Assembly: GCF_017874215.1 (NCBI RefSeq)
Contig: NZ_JAGGLB010000002.1
Location: forward strand, 248,001 to 312,000
Reading direction: 5' to 3'
DNA: 64,000 bases
Source of the DNA: Paenibacillus eucommiae
GTDB taxonomy: Bacteria > Bacillota > Bacilli > Paenibacillales > NBRC-103111
The position numbers and the translations under genes are program-made. Every line of letters starts with the position of its first letter. Position 1 is the stretch's first letter. Below are positions 19,701-28,904 of this stretch, one piece after another. The notes under the pieces were generated by a model, which did no database searches, had not been told where the DNA came from, and saw nothing but the letters and a program-made list of their open reading frames with translations.

Positions 19701-22700
19701 CCAATTTGTACCGCCAATCAAGCCTCCAACTGTAGTTCCACTCACTTCTGCAGATACGAAGGAATTTAGCAAAGTGGCTGCATGGAGTGTACCTACAATA
19801 CCGCCAGTATTGCTTCCACCGGTTACTTTACCATACACATAGCTGTTTTCAATCGTGCCCATGGAAGTTCCTGCAATGGCTCCTGTGCTATTACCACCGG
19901 TGATATCAACATTCGCCAATTTCAGATTGACGACTTTGCCTCCATTGCCGATGTATGCAAAGAAGCCTGTACTGTTGCTGTTGCTCGAAATTTTCAGATT
20001 ACTTATCGTATAACTTTTTCCGTTGAACGTGCCTATAAATGGATTTGAAGTGTCGTTTCCACCAATCGCTGCAAACTCCACATCCTTCATATCGATATTC
20101 GCCGATAGCACGTAGTTTCCATCAATCGGATATTCAGGCGTGCCAAATTTCTGCGACAATGCAACCAAATCGCTTGCTGTTTTGATTTTTATTTTTGCTG
20201 AGCCGCCGCCAAGATCAAGAACGCGAGGCACGGGTACGTTTTTCGTTGCATCCCATTTCCAACTGACCGTAAAGTCCCATCCCAAAGCCACGTAAGTTGC
20301 TTGCTGTGCAAAATCAGCTGCCGACTTCGCTACAAAAACAGGGACGGTTCCCGAAGGTATGCCGCTTGTGTTTAACTTGGCGCTGTCATAGTAGTTCACT
20401 TGATTGGAGTCGACGATCGGCCTGCTGCCTGACCAATAGCCTGCGAGCAGCTTTGTAGGATTTCCAATAATTTCGGATGAGACTGCATTACCATTAAAGG
20501 TTTGAAGCACGCTACCCGAACCGCCACCCATATCACCAACGATACCACCGGTATATTGAGTTTCACCGATCCTTGTAACCGTACCTCTCACATCATTATT
20601 CATAATTACATTTCCAACTGTTTGTTGAATAAGTGACCAACCAGAACCGTTGTAATTGGTGCCTCCAATTAAGCCACCTACTGTGGTCCCGCTAACATCT
20701 GCGTTCATGACAGTGTTTTGCAAAGTACCCGCATATAACAACCCTACTATACCGCCTGTATAACCGGTGCCGGTTACTTTGCCGTCCACATAGCTGTTTT
20801 CAATCGTGCCACTGGATACCCCTGCAATGACCCCAGTTCTATTCAACCCGGATATGTCTACATTTTCCAAATTGAGATTTACGACTTTGCCGCCAGTTCC
20901 GATATAAGCAAAGAAGCCTGTGCTGGTATCTGTGGACGAAATTTTGAGATTGTGTATTGTATAACCATTTCCGTTAAATGTTCCAATAAATTGTTGCGGA
21001 ACTATAGCTCTACCGATCGATGTAAACTCCACATCTTTCATATCCATATTCGACGTTAGCTCATAATTTCCATCTATCGGATATTCTGTTGAGCCAAATT
21101 TCTGCGACAGTGCAACCAAATCGCTTGCTGTTTTGATTTTTATTTTTGCTGAGCCGCTGCCGGCAAGCGGAGTGACCTTAGCTGTGGCGGTGCTAGTTAC
21201 GACACCGTTATAAAAACCTGTACCCGTTGCAACGGCTCGAAAATATGAACCTACGTCCGCCGCTTTGATCACATAACTAGCAGAAGTTGCTCCTGCAATA
21301 GCCGTCCACGCCGTACCGTCCTTCGAGCTTTCCCACTTGAAGGTTGCAGTAGCGCTCGCTGGCGTAATCGAGGCATTCAAGGTTTGTCCTTCTTTGGCAA
21401 TCCCGTTAACGGCAATATTCGTGATCGTAAACTCATTGACTTCCTGCGGAACCGCTGGATAAGTCCAGGCCTGCAAATCATAAGTGCGCGGCTTGTTGGT
21501 AACCAGCACGTCGACATCTCCGGTTTGCAGTTCATCGTTCTTATCGAAACCTTTGCTTGTCACTCTAATTTGATCAGGCGAAATGGAAATATTGGCAAAT
21601 CCACGTCCGACTTCTCTTATATCGATGTACGCAATGGCAGGATTCCCGGGGTCTGTTTTGTATAACGCTCCGCGGTTGTCCTTATTTGCAGAGTAGTTCG
21701 TCAGATAGGTTGTTCCGTCGCCGTACTCCGCAACGACTTTGCCGCTCGCGAAAAGCTTGGTGCGGGCATAAATATGGTCATGTCCCATCAGCACCACATC
21801 AATTCCCGCTTCATCAAAAGCGTCCGTCCAGGAAGCAACAGGAGTGGCCATCCGATATCCGAACAGCGTTTTGTGGAACATTCCAACACGCCATTTGGTC
21901 GGATTTTGCTTCACGACGGCTTTCATCCAGTCTTGCTGTGCTTTGATCTGTGCGGCGGTGCTTTGATCCTGGTAATCCATTACCAAGAACAACGTGTCGC
22001 CATATACAAAATAGTAGTTGCTGGACTCGATCTGCAATTTCGTCAAACCTGAAACCATGCGTTCAGTGCCGTCGCCGCCGCCGTAGAAGGATGCGCCATT
22101 TTTAGGCGGATTGTGGCGGCCCAAAAAGTTCTGAAGCGTGGGGTCCACAGGCGTCCAGCTGTTGTTTGCCCAGCTGTTACCCGCTCCGTCAAACTCATGA
22201 TTACCCGTCGCCATGTAGAGCGGCACTCTCGAGAACAAATCCTGGTTGGCCTCGAAGAAAGCATCCCATTCCCATGTGTCGAAGCCAAAGTTGACCTGGT
22301 CGCCCGAGCTCAGGACGAACGCCGCATCCGGAAAATCTGTAAAGGCTTGTGTTAGCGCTTTTTTGCTCATTTTATTATAACTATCGAGCGTTGCTGCATA
22401 ACCTTTAGTATCGTTTGCTTGGGCGTCGGAAATCCAGTTGAAGTTAAACGAATTGATATTGCTGGCAGGTGTCTTGAAGCTGGCCGGCGCTGTAACGCTC
22501 GTCACGTTTTGGACGCCGTCGCCTACGCTGTACACATATTCAGTACCCGGCTCGAGAATGGCCGTTTCTGCCTTATGGCTTTGGACCGGATCAACAGAGT
22601 ATTGCGTCCCTGCGCCCGTATACTTCGCATTCTCAATGTTGCTCCTCAAGTCTACCGTGAAATTGGTTCCCACTACGAAATCGGTGAACTTGCCATTTTT

Positions 22701-24275
22701 GTCAAATTCTGATTTTTTTGCATAAAAGAGTTGTGTCGACTTCGTTGTTATTGGAGTTACCCAGTTAAAGCGGGCAATGTACTTGTCTTTTTCCGGCTTT
22801 CGTGTTTGTTCATTAAAGCTGTCGAACATGAATGTCACCGAGGTAGGCTCTTTACCGCCACCTGTCGGCTGGGTGATGCTGCTCCCCGATTTGGTAATGG
22901 TGAATTCATCGATGACTCGGAACGGTTTGTCAGAGCCTGTCGCTTTATAATACGTTTTATAAATGATTGCATTGCTTGTAACCTCAGCTCTGCTGTATAC
23001 ACCTGGTGAATAGATGGATCCGCCACCTGGATTTGTTTTGTTGATACGAAGGTCATAGAAGAAGTCGTTCCACGAAGTGTCTTTGGTAGCATTCAAGCTG
23101 TACGCATAATTGTACACTGATCCGCCGATGACATAGGTGGGCGCTTCGCCAAACTTCGCTTTTTGAATGCTTCCTGTGCCCGACGCAGTTGAGGTTGTCT
23201 TTAATGTGGTTCTGGCATAGGCATGCTCGTGACCCGCGAGAACTAAATCGATGCCGGCATCGGTAAACTTTTTACCGATCACGTTGTCGACTGCGTAGTG
23301 GCTTGAACCCGGGTCATAAGGCGAAGCATGAAGATTTACGACCTTCCACTTTTTAGTCGATGCTGCCGCCTCATCAGCCAGGAATTTCCACTGAATGGCG
23401 TCATCACTGGAATTAAGACCAAAAGAATTAAGAGAGATAAACAAAGCGTCTCCATATTCAAAGGAATATACGGTTCCAACAGTAGCCGAAGACAGACCGC
23501 TTGGTCTCTTCAAAGATGAATAATTAAATCTGTTCGTATACTGAATGGAATCTTTGTCATAGATTGAATTGTCATGATTACCAGGGGTAGCCATGATCGG
23601 CATCGTACTTGAAAGGTTTTGAGCGGCATCAAAGAAATACTGCCAGTGGTCTGAAAAACTCGCATCCTCTACTACGTCGCCATTATGGACGAGAAATGCA
23701 GCATCCGGATGGTTTGCTTTGATATAATCGTATAAATCCGCAGTGTTTTGATATGTGCTTGGTGATGTTCCCTGCGTATCAGGAGTAATTACGAAAGAAA
23801 ACGGTTTCTTGGCCGCTGGATCTGCAGGTGCGGTAAAGCTGGAGATCGCGGAATAACCGTTTGTCGCGTTTCCTACTTTGTAATAGTACTTGGCTTCTGG
23901 TGTCAGATCCTGAACTACTACACGATATGTACGTAGCTCTTTAACATTAACCAGCTTGTTGTCCGGAATGCTGCCAGTCACAGTTGAAGCATTGACTGTG
24001 GCAACTCCGGCGCTTTTTGTTGTACTGCCGGCCAGGTCAGCAGAAGTGCCGTATACGATTTCTGATGTGTTAACCGTCGTATCAGCAACCCAGTTGAAAG
24101 ACATAGCCGTTTTACCATCGGCTGCGCCTCCGCCTATAGCCAACGTGATTTGCGACGGAATGGCCGCGGGCGGAGCTGCTTGAGCCGGCATAGGCGTTGC
24201 AATTCCGGTGGCAGCTACCAGCAAAACCAACATTGCCGCCATCCACCTTGACATTTTTTTTCGTACTTTACTCAT
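16797..24275 (-). CDS. Giant SLH-anchored surface protein with two metallophosphoesterase units and GLUG repeats
   Basis: 2492 residues. Signal peptide (1-33); purple-acid-phosphatase N-like domain (~36-145); phosphoesterase 1 (~160-370: NGDVVED, PGNHD, AGHEHAYART); a second N-like domain (~480-610); phosphoesterase 2 (~615-850: SGDQVNF, TGNHEFD, MGHDHIYART); an Ig-like domain (~955-1035); two long GLUG-type beta-helix blocks (~1040-1350, ~1355-1675), both opening SAKIKIKTASDLVAL; a repeat domain (~1680-1755); two nearly identical cadherin-like beta-sandwiches (~1970-2145); a ZU5-like region (~2160-2290); and three SLH domains (~2315-2490), which bind secondary cell-wall polymer. Both phosphoesterases keep metal-ligand motifs and so look active on phosphate esters outside the cell. 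ATG 24275 follows AAAGGGG. Confidence 0.88.
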   Translation of the reverse strand: MSKVRKKMSRWMAAMLVLLVAATGIATPMPAQAAPPAAIPSQITLAIGGGAADGKTAMSFNWVADTTVNTSEIVYGTSADLAGSTTKSAGVATVNASTVTGSIPDNKLVNVKELRTYRVVVQDLTPEAKYYYKVGNATNGYSAISSFTAPADPAAKKPFSFVITPDTQGTSPSTYQNTADLYDYIKANHPDAAFLVHNGDVVEDASFSDHWQYFFDAAQNLSSTMPIMATPGNHDNSIYDKDSIQYTNRFNYSSLKRPSGLSSATVGTVYSFEYGDALFISLNSFGLNSSDDAIQWKFLADEAAASTKKWKVVNLHASPYDPGSSHYAVDNVIGKKFTDAGIDLVLAGHEHAYARTTLKTTSTASGTGSIQKAKFGEAPTYVIGGSVYNYAYSLNATKDTSWNDFFYDLRINKTNPGGGSIYSPGVYSRAEVTSNAIIYKTYYKATGSDKPFRVIDEFTITKSGSSITQPTGGGKEPTSVTFMFDSFNEQTRKPEKDKYIARFNWVTPITTKSTQLFYAKKSEFDKNGKFTDFVVGTNFTVDLRSNIENAKYTGAGTQYSVDPVQSHKAETAILEPGTEYVYSVGDGVQNVTSVTAPASFKTPASNINSFNFNWISDAQANDTKGYAATLDSYNKMSKKALTQAFTDFPDAAFVLSSGDQVNFGFDTWEWDAFFEANQDLFSRVPLYMATGNHEFDGAGNSWANNSWTPVDPTLQNFLGRHNPPKNGASFYGGGDGTERMVSGLTKLQIESSNYYFVYGDTLFLVMDYQDQSTAAQIKAQQDWMKAVVKQNPTKWRVGMFHKTLFGYRMATPVASWTDAFDEAGIDVVLMGHDHIYARTKLFASGKVVAEYGDGTTYLTNYSANKDNRGALYKTDPGNPAIAYIDIREVGRGFANISISPDQIRVTSKGFDKNDELQTGDVDVLVTNKPRTYDLQAWTYPAVPQEVNEFTITNIAVNGIAKEGQTLNASITPASATATFKWESSKDGTAWTAIAGATSASYVIKAADVGSYFRAVATGTGFYNGVVTSTATAKVTPLAGSGSAKIKIKTASDLVALSQKFGSTEYPIDGNYELTSNMDMKDVEFTSIGRAIVPQQFIGTFNGNGYTIHNLKISSTDTSTGFFAYIGTGGKVVNLNLENVDISGLNRTGVIAGVSSGTIENSYVDGKVTGTGYTGGIVGLLYAGTLQNTVMNADVSGTTVGGLIGGTNYNGSGWSLIQQTVGNVIMNNDVRGTVTRIGETQYTGGIVGDMGGGSGSVLQTFNGNAVSSEIIGNPTKLLAGYWSGSRPIVDSNQVNYYDSAKLNTSGIPSGTVPVFVAKSAADFAQQATYVALGWDFTVSWKWDATKNVPVPRVLDLGGGSAKIKIKTASDLVALSQKFGTPEYPIDGNYVLSANIDMKDVEFAAIGGNDTSNPFIGTFNGKSYTISNLKISSNSNSTGFFAYIGNGGKVVNLKLANVDITGGNSTGAIAGTSMGTIENSYVYGKVTGGSNTGGIVGTLHAATLLNSFVSAEVSGTTVGGLIGGTNWNGAGSPIPVRYESSPTVILNNYVGGTFNKLGTYSGALVGDMGGSAGNLLQTLNGNVVANAINGTAPGPIGGYWSSSRPIVDSNKINYYDGARLSTNGLPSVIIPAFVSKSAADFAQQATFETLGWDFTNVWDWDASNNIPVPRALDLGEEEEDNFVTIIASAGAGGIISPTGNVLVERGLSQKFTFTPNNYYEVNTVTIDGVENAEAAAAREYTFNNVTAVHTIEITFKLSEDVSGKAPSIISTIAYYNKSAKKHIHVEVDFGNGALGIPMQDREDAVKSVKFKKLDGTLVLDAVASFWFPGSGYGLAENVLEICYDDLENKTDEYAKLVPGNYLLEIIFADMSNTVATMPVLVEDGEGGGGEGTISALTVAGGTVEVDGAAAGSSAQVEEGSMVKVAAAVPSGQRFVKWTATGLAYESNTTNPLTFTMPANPVSLTAEFENVPMTSADLSDLTVDGTTISGFNANTLNYTLNVPNVKTSVTVAVYASDSKATVAVAGGSNLVVGDNTITVTVTAEDGETTKVYTVIVKREAAGLSSNAELSDLKVDGTTINGFNANTLNYTLNVPNGQTSVTVAVYASDSKATVAVAGGNSLVVGDNAVTVTVTAEDGATKKVYTITVQRAAASTGGGGTTAPATDSKQTLPAGTGGTVQFEKNAVTITVPAGASEKQLTITVEKVLQTSQLVTNKDILLSPVYEILKNFTENFSKPITITLTFDSATVGANQIASLFYYDEVKKVWLEIGGTVSGNRITAEVDHFTKFAIFAVAKKAEEKPEEKPENELEENTGAGATFSDVTGHWAEASIKKAAAKAIVDGYADGTFKPNGEITRAQFAVMLARALKLEGNGAALTFTDKESIGDWAKQGIAQALQAGFVKGYSDGSFRPNAMISRAEMVTMIANAQGLTAEANAATAFADHADIPAWAEAAVSATVEKGIVQGVGDNKFAPNQTATRAQAAVILLRVLELAGN

Positions 24276-24470
24276 TCAAATCAAATCCCCTTTCGACAAA
24301 TTATGTTTACTATAACAAAGAGTTGTTAAATCTAATCGCGTGCTTCTTTAATCTTTCGTAAAGAGTAAACATGACTTATGCAGTTCGTTCCATTTGATTG
24401 GAAACCCATAGATTCGAAAAATTGTTAAATAAATGGGCGATAAACGCTTGACTTTTCCAAATTTCCGAAA

Positions 24471-24520
24471 AAAATCCTCTAAGATATACCTTGCATAAAG
24501 GGTATATCTTAGAGGATTTT
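24471..24520. terminator. Perfect 20-bp hairpin with T run, no evident parent gene
   Basis: AAAATCCTCTAAGATATACC (24471-24490) and its exact complement at 24501-24520 flank a 10-base loop. T runs follow on both strands, so it can work in either direction. No CDS ends nearby; it may close a small RNA or be a remnant. Confidence 0.6.
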
Positions 24521-24664
24521 TTAGGTGATTCTTGTGAAGGAAACACTTGAACAACCGTGGTTTCGCAAACTAAATAAGGGTCATGTTGGGGCTGCTCCCA
24601 TTTAAAGATATTTTTATTTTTTTATTCAAAACTCTAACCCCCATTTGATTGGAAATTAACATAA

Positions 24665-24702
24665 AAAAAGACAGACGATTTAACATTATCGTCTGTCTTT
24701 TT
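24665..24702 (-). terminator. Bidirectional-type hairpin about 130 bases past nrdJ
   Basis: AAAAAGACAGACGAT (24665-24679) pairs perfectly with 24688-24702, giving a 15-bp stem whose A/T ends supply U tracts on either strand. Confidence 0.7.
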
Positions 24703-24835
24703 GTGTCTTTATTCATAATTATGCATAAATACTAAAATCTAAGGAATTCTGCAACAAATCGTCTAACGAATTGTGGAACAATTCTAATTAATTATGGAAT
24801 TTCACAGACACTTGCGATTTGACATGAATCTGCCC

Positions 24836-27556
24836 TTAACTACACTTACTATAACCACAATTCACGCAAGTCTTACAACCCTCGCTATTAATCAAGGAAG
24901 CTGAGCCGCAAGATGGACAAAGATCCTTCGATGCAACACCAACTGGTGGCGTAGTATGTCCAGAATCATCCACTAGACTAGATGACTTCGAAGGCACAGC
25001 TGCTGCTGACCCCAAAGAGCTCACAGATGCTTCTACGACCTCACTCGTAGCGGTTATGAAATCTTCCGCATCGCTAATGTCACTCATGACCTCTGCATGC
25101 TGCTCCAGAGCTTTAGCCACAGCATCGGCGATTGACTCAACCCGATTGCTGCCGAAGCCGATGGCGCCTGAGCCGCCAATGCCCTTAAGGTGCTTGACCA
25201 GTAGGCGGACCTTGTCTCCATGATCGCCATAGCGCAGGAACAAAGAACAAACCCGGCCAAGCGCTTCCGACATGGCGAATACATCGGAGCCTGCTTTTCC
25301 AACGTTCAGGAATATCTCGCTAGGCGTGCCATCCATATCATTTATGGTAATGTAGGCCATGCCAAATGGCGTATTTACTTTGTAAGTTGCGCCGCGGAGT
25401 ATTTGCGGACGGCGTTTGTACTGTTTATCGAAGACCTGCTCAGCTTCGGCTTTAATTAACTTCTCAGAGTTAACTGTCGCTACTGGAGCAGAACGAACCG
25501 TATCTGCCTTCGTAACAGCTTTTTCTGCACTTGCTTTTTCTGCATTATTTTCAGCATTAGCTTCTTCCGTACTAACTGGTTCAGCAGCAGCCGTCACATC
25601 GGCCTCTTCCTTCTTCGCATCCTTGTTCTCAGTGCTCAGCACCTGCACATCACGGCTGCCATCACGGTATATCGTTACACCTTTGCAGCCTAGATCGAAG
25701 GCAAGCTCGTACAGATTTTTCGTCTCTTCGACTGTGAAATCTGCCGGGCAGTTGGCTGTTTTGGAAATGGAACTGTCCACCCAGGTCTGGATAGCCGCCT
25801 GCGCCCTAATATGATCCTCTGCACTCAAGGACATCGAGGTCACAAAGTAATCCGGCAGCTCCTCATTCGGGTGCTTGTCCTTATAGTCTTGGGCAATTGG
25901 GACGTATTGCTTGTCATAACCAAGCCGGCTTTGACGATAATATTCGAAAGCAAAGTACGGTTCAATCCCCGTTGAAGTGCCAACCATTGTCCCCGTGCTT
26001 CCTGTTGGAGCCTGTGTGATGACGGTCACATTACGCATCCCTTTTTGCTGAATGGCCGTACCCACCTCTGGAAATACGCTCGTCATATTTTTCATAAAAC
26101 CGCTTTGCAGGAACTTGTCGGCAATAAAATGCTCGAACGAGCCCTTCTCCGCAGCAATATCCGCTGATGCCAAATAAGCTTCTCTAGCCATAAAAGCATA
26201 AATTTTATCCAAAAACTCAAGTGATTCTGGACTTCCATAGCGAATTTTCAGCTTGATCATAAGCTCTGCAAGACCCATTGAGCCTAACCCAACTCTGCGT
26301 TCACCCTGCTGATTGATGCGGTTTTCCTCGAAATGATAAGGTGTCTTATCAATGACATTATCGAGAAAACGGGTCGAATAACGGACAACCATCCCAAGCT
26401 CGTCCCAAGCCACATCATGCGACTGCTCATCGTAAAATTTGGAGAGGTTAATAGCTGAAAGATTACATACACCCCATGCAGGAAGACCTTGTTCACCGCA
26501 AGGATTCGTGCAAATAATTGGGTTGAAGTACCAGCTGTTCGACATTTGGTTGTAGTATTCCATGAACACGACACCTGGTTCTGCGGATTTCCATGCCGAC
26601 TCGATAATCGTATGCCACACATCACGAGCTCTCACGGTGCGATAGGGCTTTACCACTTTACCAAGCTGCTTCCAAGCCTCCAGATTGCCATCCCATTTAT
26701 CGTTATAATCAGGGTCAGTCGTATCCGGGAACACAAGCTCCCAGTCCAGATCTTCCTTTACGGCTTTCATAAATCCATTGCTTACACACACGGAAAGATT
26801 TGCGTTGGTAATTTGGCCCATCGTCGATTTAACTGTAATGAAATCCAGCAAATCGGGATGCCAATCGTTGATCATCAGCATAAGCGCTCCGCGGCGGCTG
26901 CCTCCCTGCTCAATCAGGCCGGTTGTATAACTGAACAAACCACCCCAGGATACAGCACCGCTGGAAGAACCGTTAACGCCCTTCACTACCGCGCGGCGCG
27001 GACGAAGAGACGATAAATTAATGCCTACGCCGCCGCCGCGGGCCATGATTTCGGTCATTTCACTTAAAGTGGACATAATGCCGCCACGGCTATCTCGAGG
27101 AGACGGAACTACATAGCAATTGAAAAGCGTCAATTCATCGCTTGCATCCGCTCCCGCAGCAATCCGTCCACCGGGAACGAGCTTCCAGTCGTCTAGAATA
27201 TATCTGAATTTGTCTGTCCATTCTTTCTTTTTTTCGGGTGTTGCTTCAACAGAGGCCATTGCTGCAGCAAGACGATCCCACATTTCTTCGGGTGTTTTTT
27301 CTATATTGAGTGTCAGCTTCTCCACCAAGGAATCGACAACTTCTCCGCTGCGGGTTCTAACCGTAACGGTTTCACCTTCACGGCTGATAATTTCGCCTAC
27401 TTCTTTGGCCGGAAATTTCGGATCATCCTTAGTAAGGACCAGTACGGTATCTCCCACCTTGGCCCCACTCGTATCGGCATTTTTCAGCGCGTATCGATCC
27501 AAAAAAATCTTCTCGCTTAAACCATCCAGCTTCTGTTTTGACTGCAAAGTTTTCAA
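24836..27556 (-). CDS. nrdJ: Vitamin B12-dependent (class II) ribonucleoside-diphosphate reductase
   Basis: About 906 residues making deoxyribonucleotides with adenosylcobalamin. The ten-stranded barrel carries FNCYVVPSPRDSRGG with the first redox Cys, the finger-loop NPCGEQ (thiyl Cys and Glu), and PTGSTGTMVGTSTGIEP for phosphate binding. A low-complexity Ala/Glu-rich linker of about 80 residues, then a TSCPD-like domain (QILRGATYKVNTPFGMAYI) and a zinc-ribbon-like end with CPSC, CKTC and CGYSKC follow, as in NrdJ. The frame opens at TTG 27574; TTG 27556, nine bases after AGAGGG, seems likelier, but the start is uncertain. No intein and no cobalamin riboswitch are seen in the upstream 260 bases. 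Confidence 0.92.
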   Translation of the reverse strand: MKTLQSKQKLDGLSEKIFLDRYALKNADTSGAKVGDTVLVLTKDDPKFPAKEVGEIISREGETVTVRTRSGEVVDSLVEKLTLNIEKTPEEMWDRLAAAMASVEATPEKKKEWTDKFRYILDDWKLVPGGRIAAGADASDELTLFNCYVVPSPRDSRGGIMSTLSEMTEIMARGGGVGINLSSLRPRRAVVKGVNGSSSGAVSWGGLFSYTTGLIEQGGSRRGALMLMINDWHPDLLDFITVKSTMGQITNANLSVCVSNGFMKAVKEDLDWELVFPDTTDPDYNDKWDGNLEAWKQLGKVVKPYRTVRARDVWHTIIESAWKSAEPGVVFMEYYNQMSNSWYFNPIICTNPCGEQGLPAWGVCNLSAINLSKFYDEQSHDVAWDELGMVVRYSTRFLDNVIDKTPYHFEENRINQQGERRVGLGSMGLAELMIKLKIRYGSPESLEFLDKIYAFMAREAYLASADIAAEKGSFEHFIADKFLQSGFMKNMTSVFPEVGTAIQQKGMRNVTVITQAPTGSTGTMVGTSTGIEPYFAFEYYRQSRLGYDKQYVPIAQDYKDKHPNEELPDYFVTSMSLSAEDHIRAQAAIQTWVDSSISKTANCPADFTVEETKNLYELAFDLGCKGVTIYRDGSRDVQVLSTENKDAKKEEADVTAAAEPVSTEEANAENNAEKASAEKAVTKADTVRSAPVATVNSEKLIKAEAEQVFDKQYKRRPQILRGATYKVNTPFGMAYITINDMDGTPSEIFLNVGKAGSDVFAMSEALGRVCSLFLRYGDHGDKVRLLVKHLKGIGGSGAIGFGSNRVESIADAVAKALEQHAEVMSDISDAEDFITATSEVVEASVSSLGSAAAVPSKSSSLVDDSGHTTPPVGVASKDLCPSCGSASLINSEGCKTCVNCGYSKCS

Positions 27557-27743
27557 GCTCCAACACCCTCTCAAATAAGCTGCATTAACCGAACTAAAAG
27601 TGAATTAATCATGTAATAATTTCGTTTGAATCTTTATTATACCTTACTGAATATGGGTCAACTACTAACGCGATGGCAGAATTCAGCAATTAGTATAGGT
27701 AGATATCGTCTAAACTATTATTTTCATGCAATCTCTATCTTTC

Positions 27744-27820
27744 TTAACGATGTTATTCATCACTAAAAGAGGTAATCCAAGATATACCAGCGTTTTAGTG
27801 ATGTTTTGTATTGTTAAAGG
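27744..27820. repeat. TTAACGATG-type palindromes between nrdJ and lipM
   Basis: TTAACGATG (27744), TCATCACTAAAAGAG (27757), TTTTAGTGATG (27793) and ATTGTTAAAGG (27810) form an imperfect nested palindrome. It belongs to the short repeat family seen at 34360, 42761 and 58575, here in a different arrangement. It lies immediately before the convergent end of lipM and upstream of nrdJ. Confidence 0.5.
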
Positions 27821-27834
27821 TCATTCTTTCCTCA

Positions 27835-28674
27835 TTATCTGCGAAAATTCCAAGCTTCACTACCATACTTCTCAAGGACAAGCTGCCGGGTTAGCTCATT
27901 CTCATAAGCAGTAAGCTCCGCCTCTTCAAACTGAACGCCCAGACTTAAAGCAATCTCCCTGCGAAACGCTTCCTCCACCTGTCCGATGCCAACCTCCGCT
28001 TTCCCCTGAAAACGCAGCAGCTCGTTAATCGCCACCGCTTTTTTCGTAAAGCTTTGCTTCATCCGTTCCCCCACCCTCTCATTGGAGAACTTCAGCATGC
28101 GGAAGAGCTGCTCTGTATCCATATCAAGAAGAATCGAGCCGTGTTGAAGCACCACATCCTTCTGCCGAACCTGAGCGCTGCCTGCAACCTTACGACCTTC
28201 TACGACAAGCTCGTACCAGGACGGAGAATCGAAGCAAGCTGCAGAGCCGGCAGATGCGTACTTCTCCTTCTCCTCATCAGAAGCAAGCTGTACCATCTCA
28301 GCTGCAAGCCCAAGCGCCCGGAAGCCCTGCAGGAGCCCCTCGCTGAGTACACGATATGCCTCTGTCACGTTGCGCGGAATGCCTGGATAAGTCTCTGAGA
28401 CAATGATGCTGTAGGTTAGCTCCTTGTCATGCAGAACCGCTCTTCCTCCCGTCGGTCTACGGACGAAGCCAATGCCTTCCCGCTGCAGCGCTTCCCCGTC
28501 TACCTCCTGTGCCTTTTGAAAATAGCCGATCGATAGCGTCGCCGGATTCCAGCCATAAAAGCGAACCGTAGGGGGTACCAGTCCCTCGCTGTGGGCTGTC
28601 AGGATCGCTTCATCTATAGCCATATTTTCTGCGGGTGAACGGGCACCTGTATGGATAAATCGCCAAGCTGTCAT
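27835..28674 (-). CDS. lipM: Octanoyltransferase LipM
   Basis: 279 residues, the length of Bacillus LipM, which moves octanoate from acyl carrier protein onto GcvH in lipoate synthesis. The biotin/lipoate ligase fold shows RRPTGGRAVLHDKELTYS at about 72-89 and the signature ACFDSPSWYELVVEGRKVAG with Cys147, matching the catalytic Cys150 of B. subtilis LipM. This Cys position separates LipM from LipB and LplA. ATG 28674 follows GAGGAGATG. The neighbours yqhH and yqhG are also near lipM in Bacillus, which supports the assignment. Confidence 0.88.
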   Translation of the reverse strand: MTAWRFIHTGARSPAENMAIDEAILTAHSEGLVPPTVRFYGWNPATLSIGYFQKAQEVDGEALQREGIGFVRRPTGGRAVLHDKELTYSIIVSETYPGIPRNVTEAYRVLSEGLLQGFRALGLAAEMVQLASDEEKEKYASAGSAACFDSPSWYELVVEGRKVAGSAQVRQKDVVLQHGSILLDMDTEQLFRMLKFSNERVGERMKQSFTKKAVAINELLRFQGKAEVGIGQVEEAFRREIALSLGVQFEEAELTAYENELTRQLVLEKYGSEAWNFRR

Positions 28675-28904
28675 TATGATGTCATCTCCTCAAAATTTTG
28701 CCTAAGCTAAACTCATTTCGTAAGTATAAGCACTTGCACGTTTCGTTGGAAGCTTCCTTCGCAAGCCTTACCGAACAGTTCATCCCATTAGCTTATCATA
28801 CCTCAATTCAGAGGAAAAGTTATGAAAGCTGTTACTTTAGAGCATACTGTAGATTACTTCTATCTCTCAACCGTCTCAACAAACAATAGCCTAGAGGAGG
28901 CACT

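Larger units (their letters stand above)
24276..24835. other. Intergenic stretch with two strong hairpins
   Basis: Between the giant-protein start and the nrdJ stop. It holds a perfect 20-bp hairpin (24471-24520) with no gene obviously ending at it and the 24665-24702 terminator. A 23-codon open frame from GTG at about 24535 lies between them but has no recognisable features. The rest is AT-rich. Confidence 0.5.
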
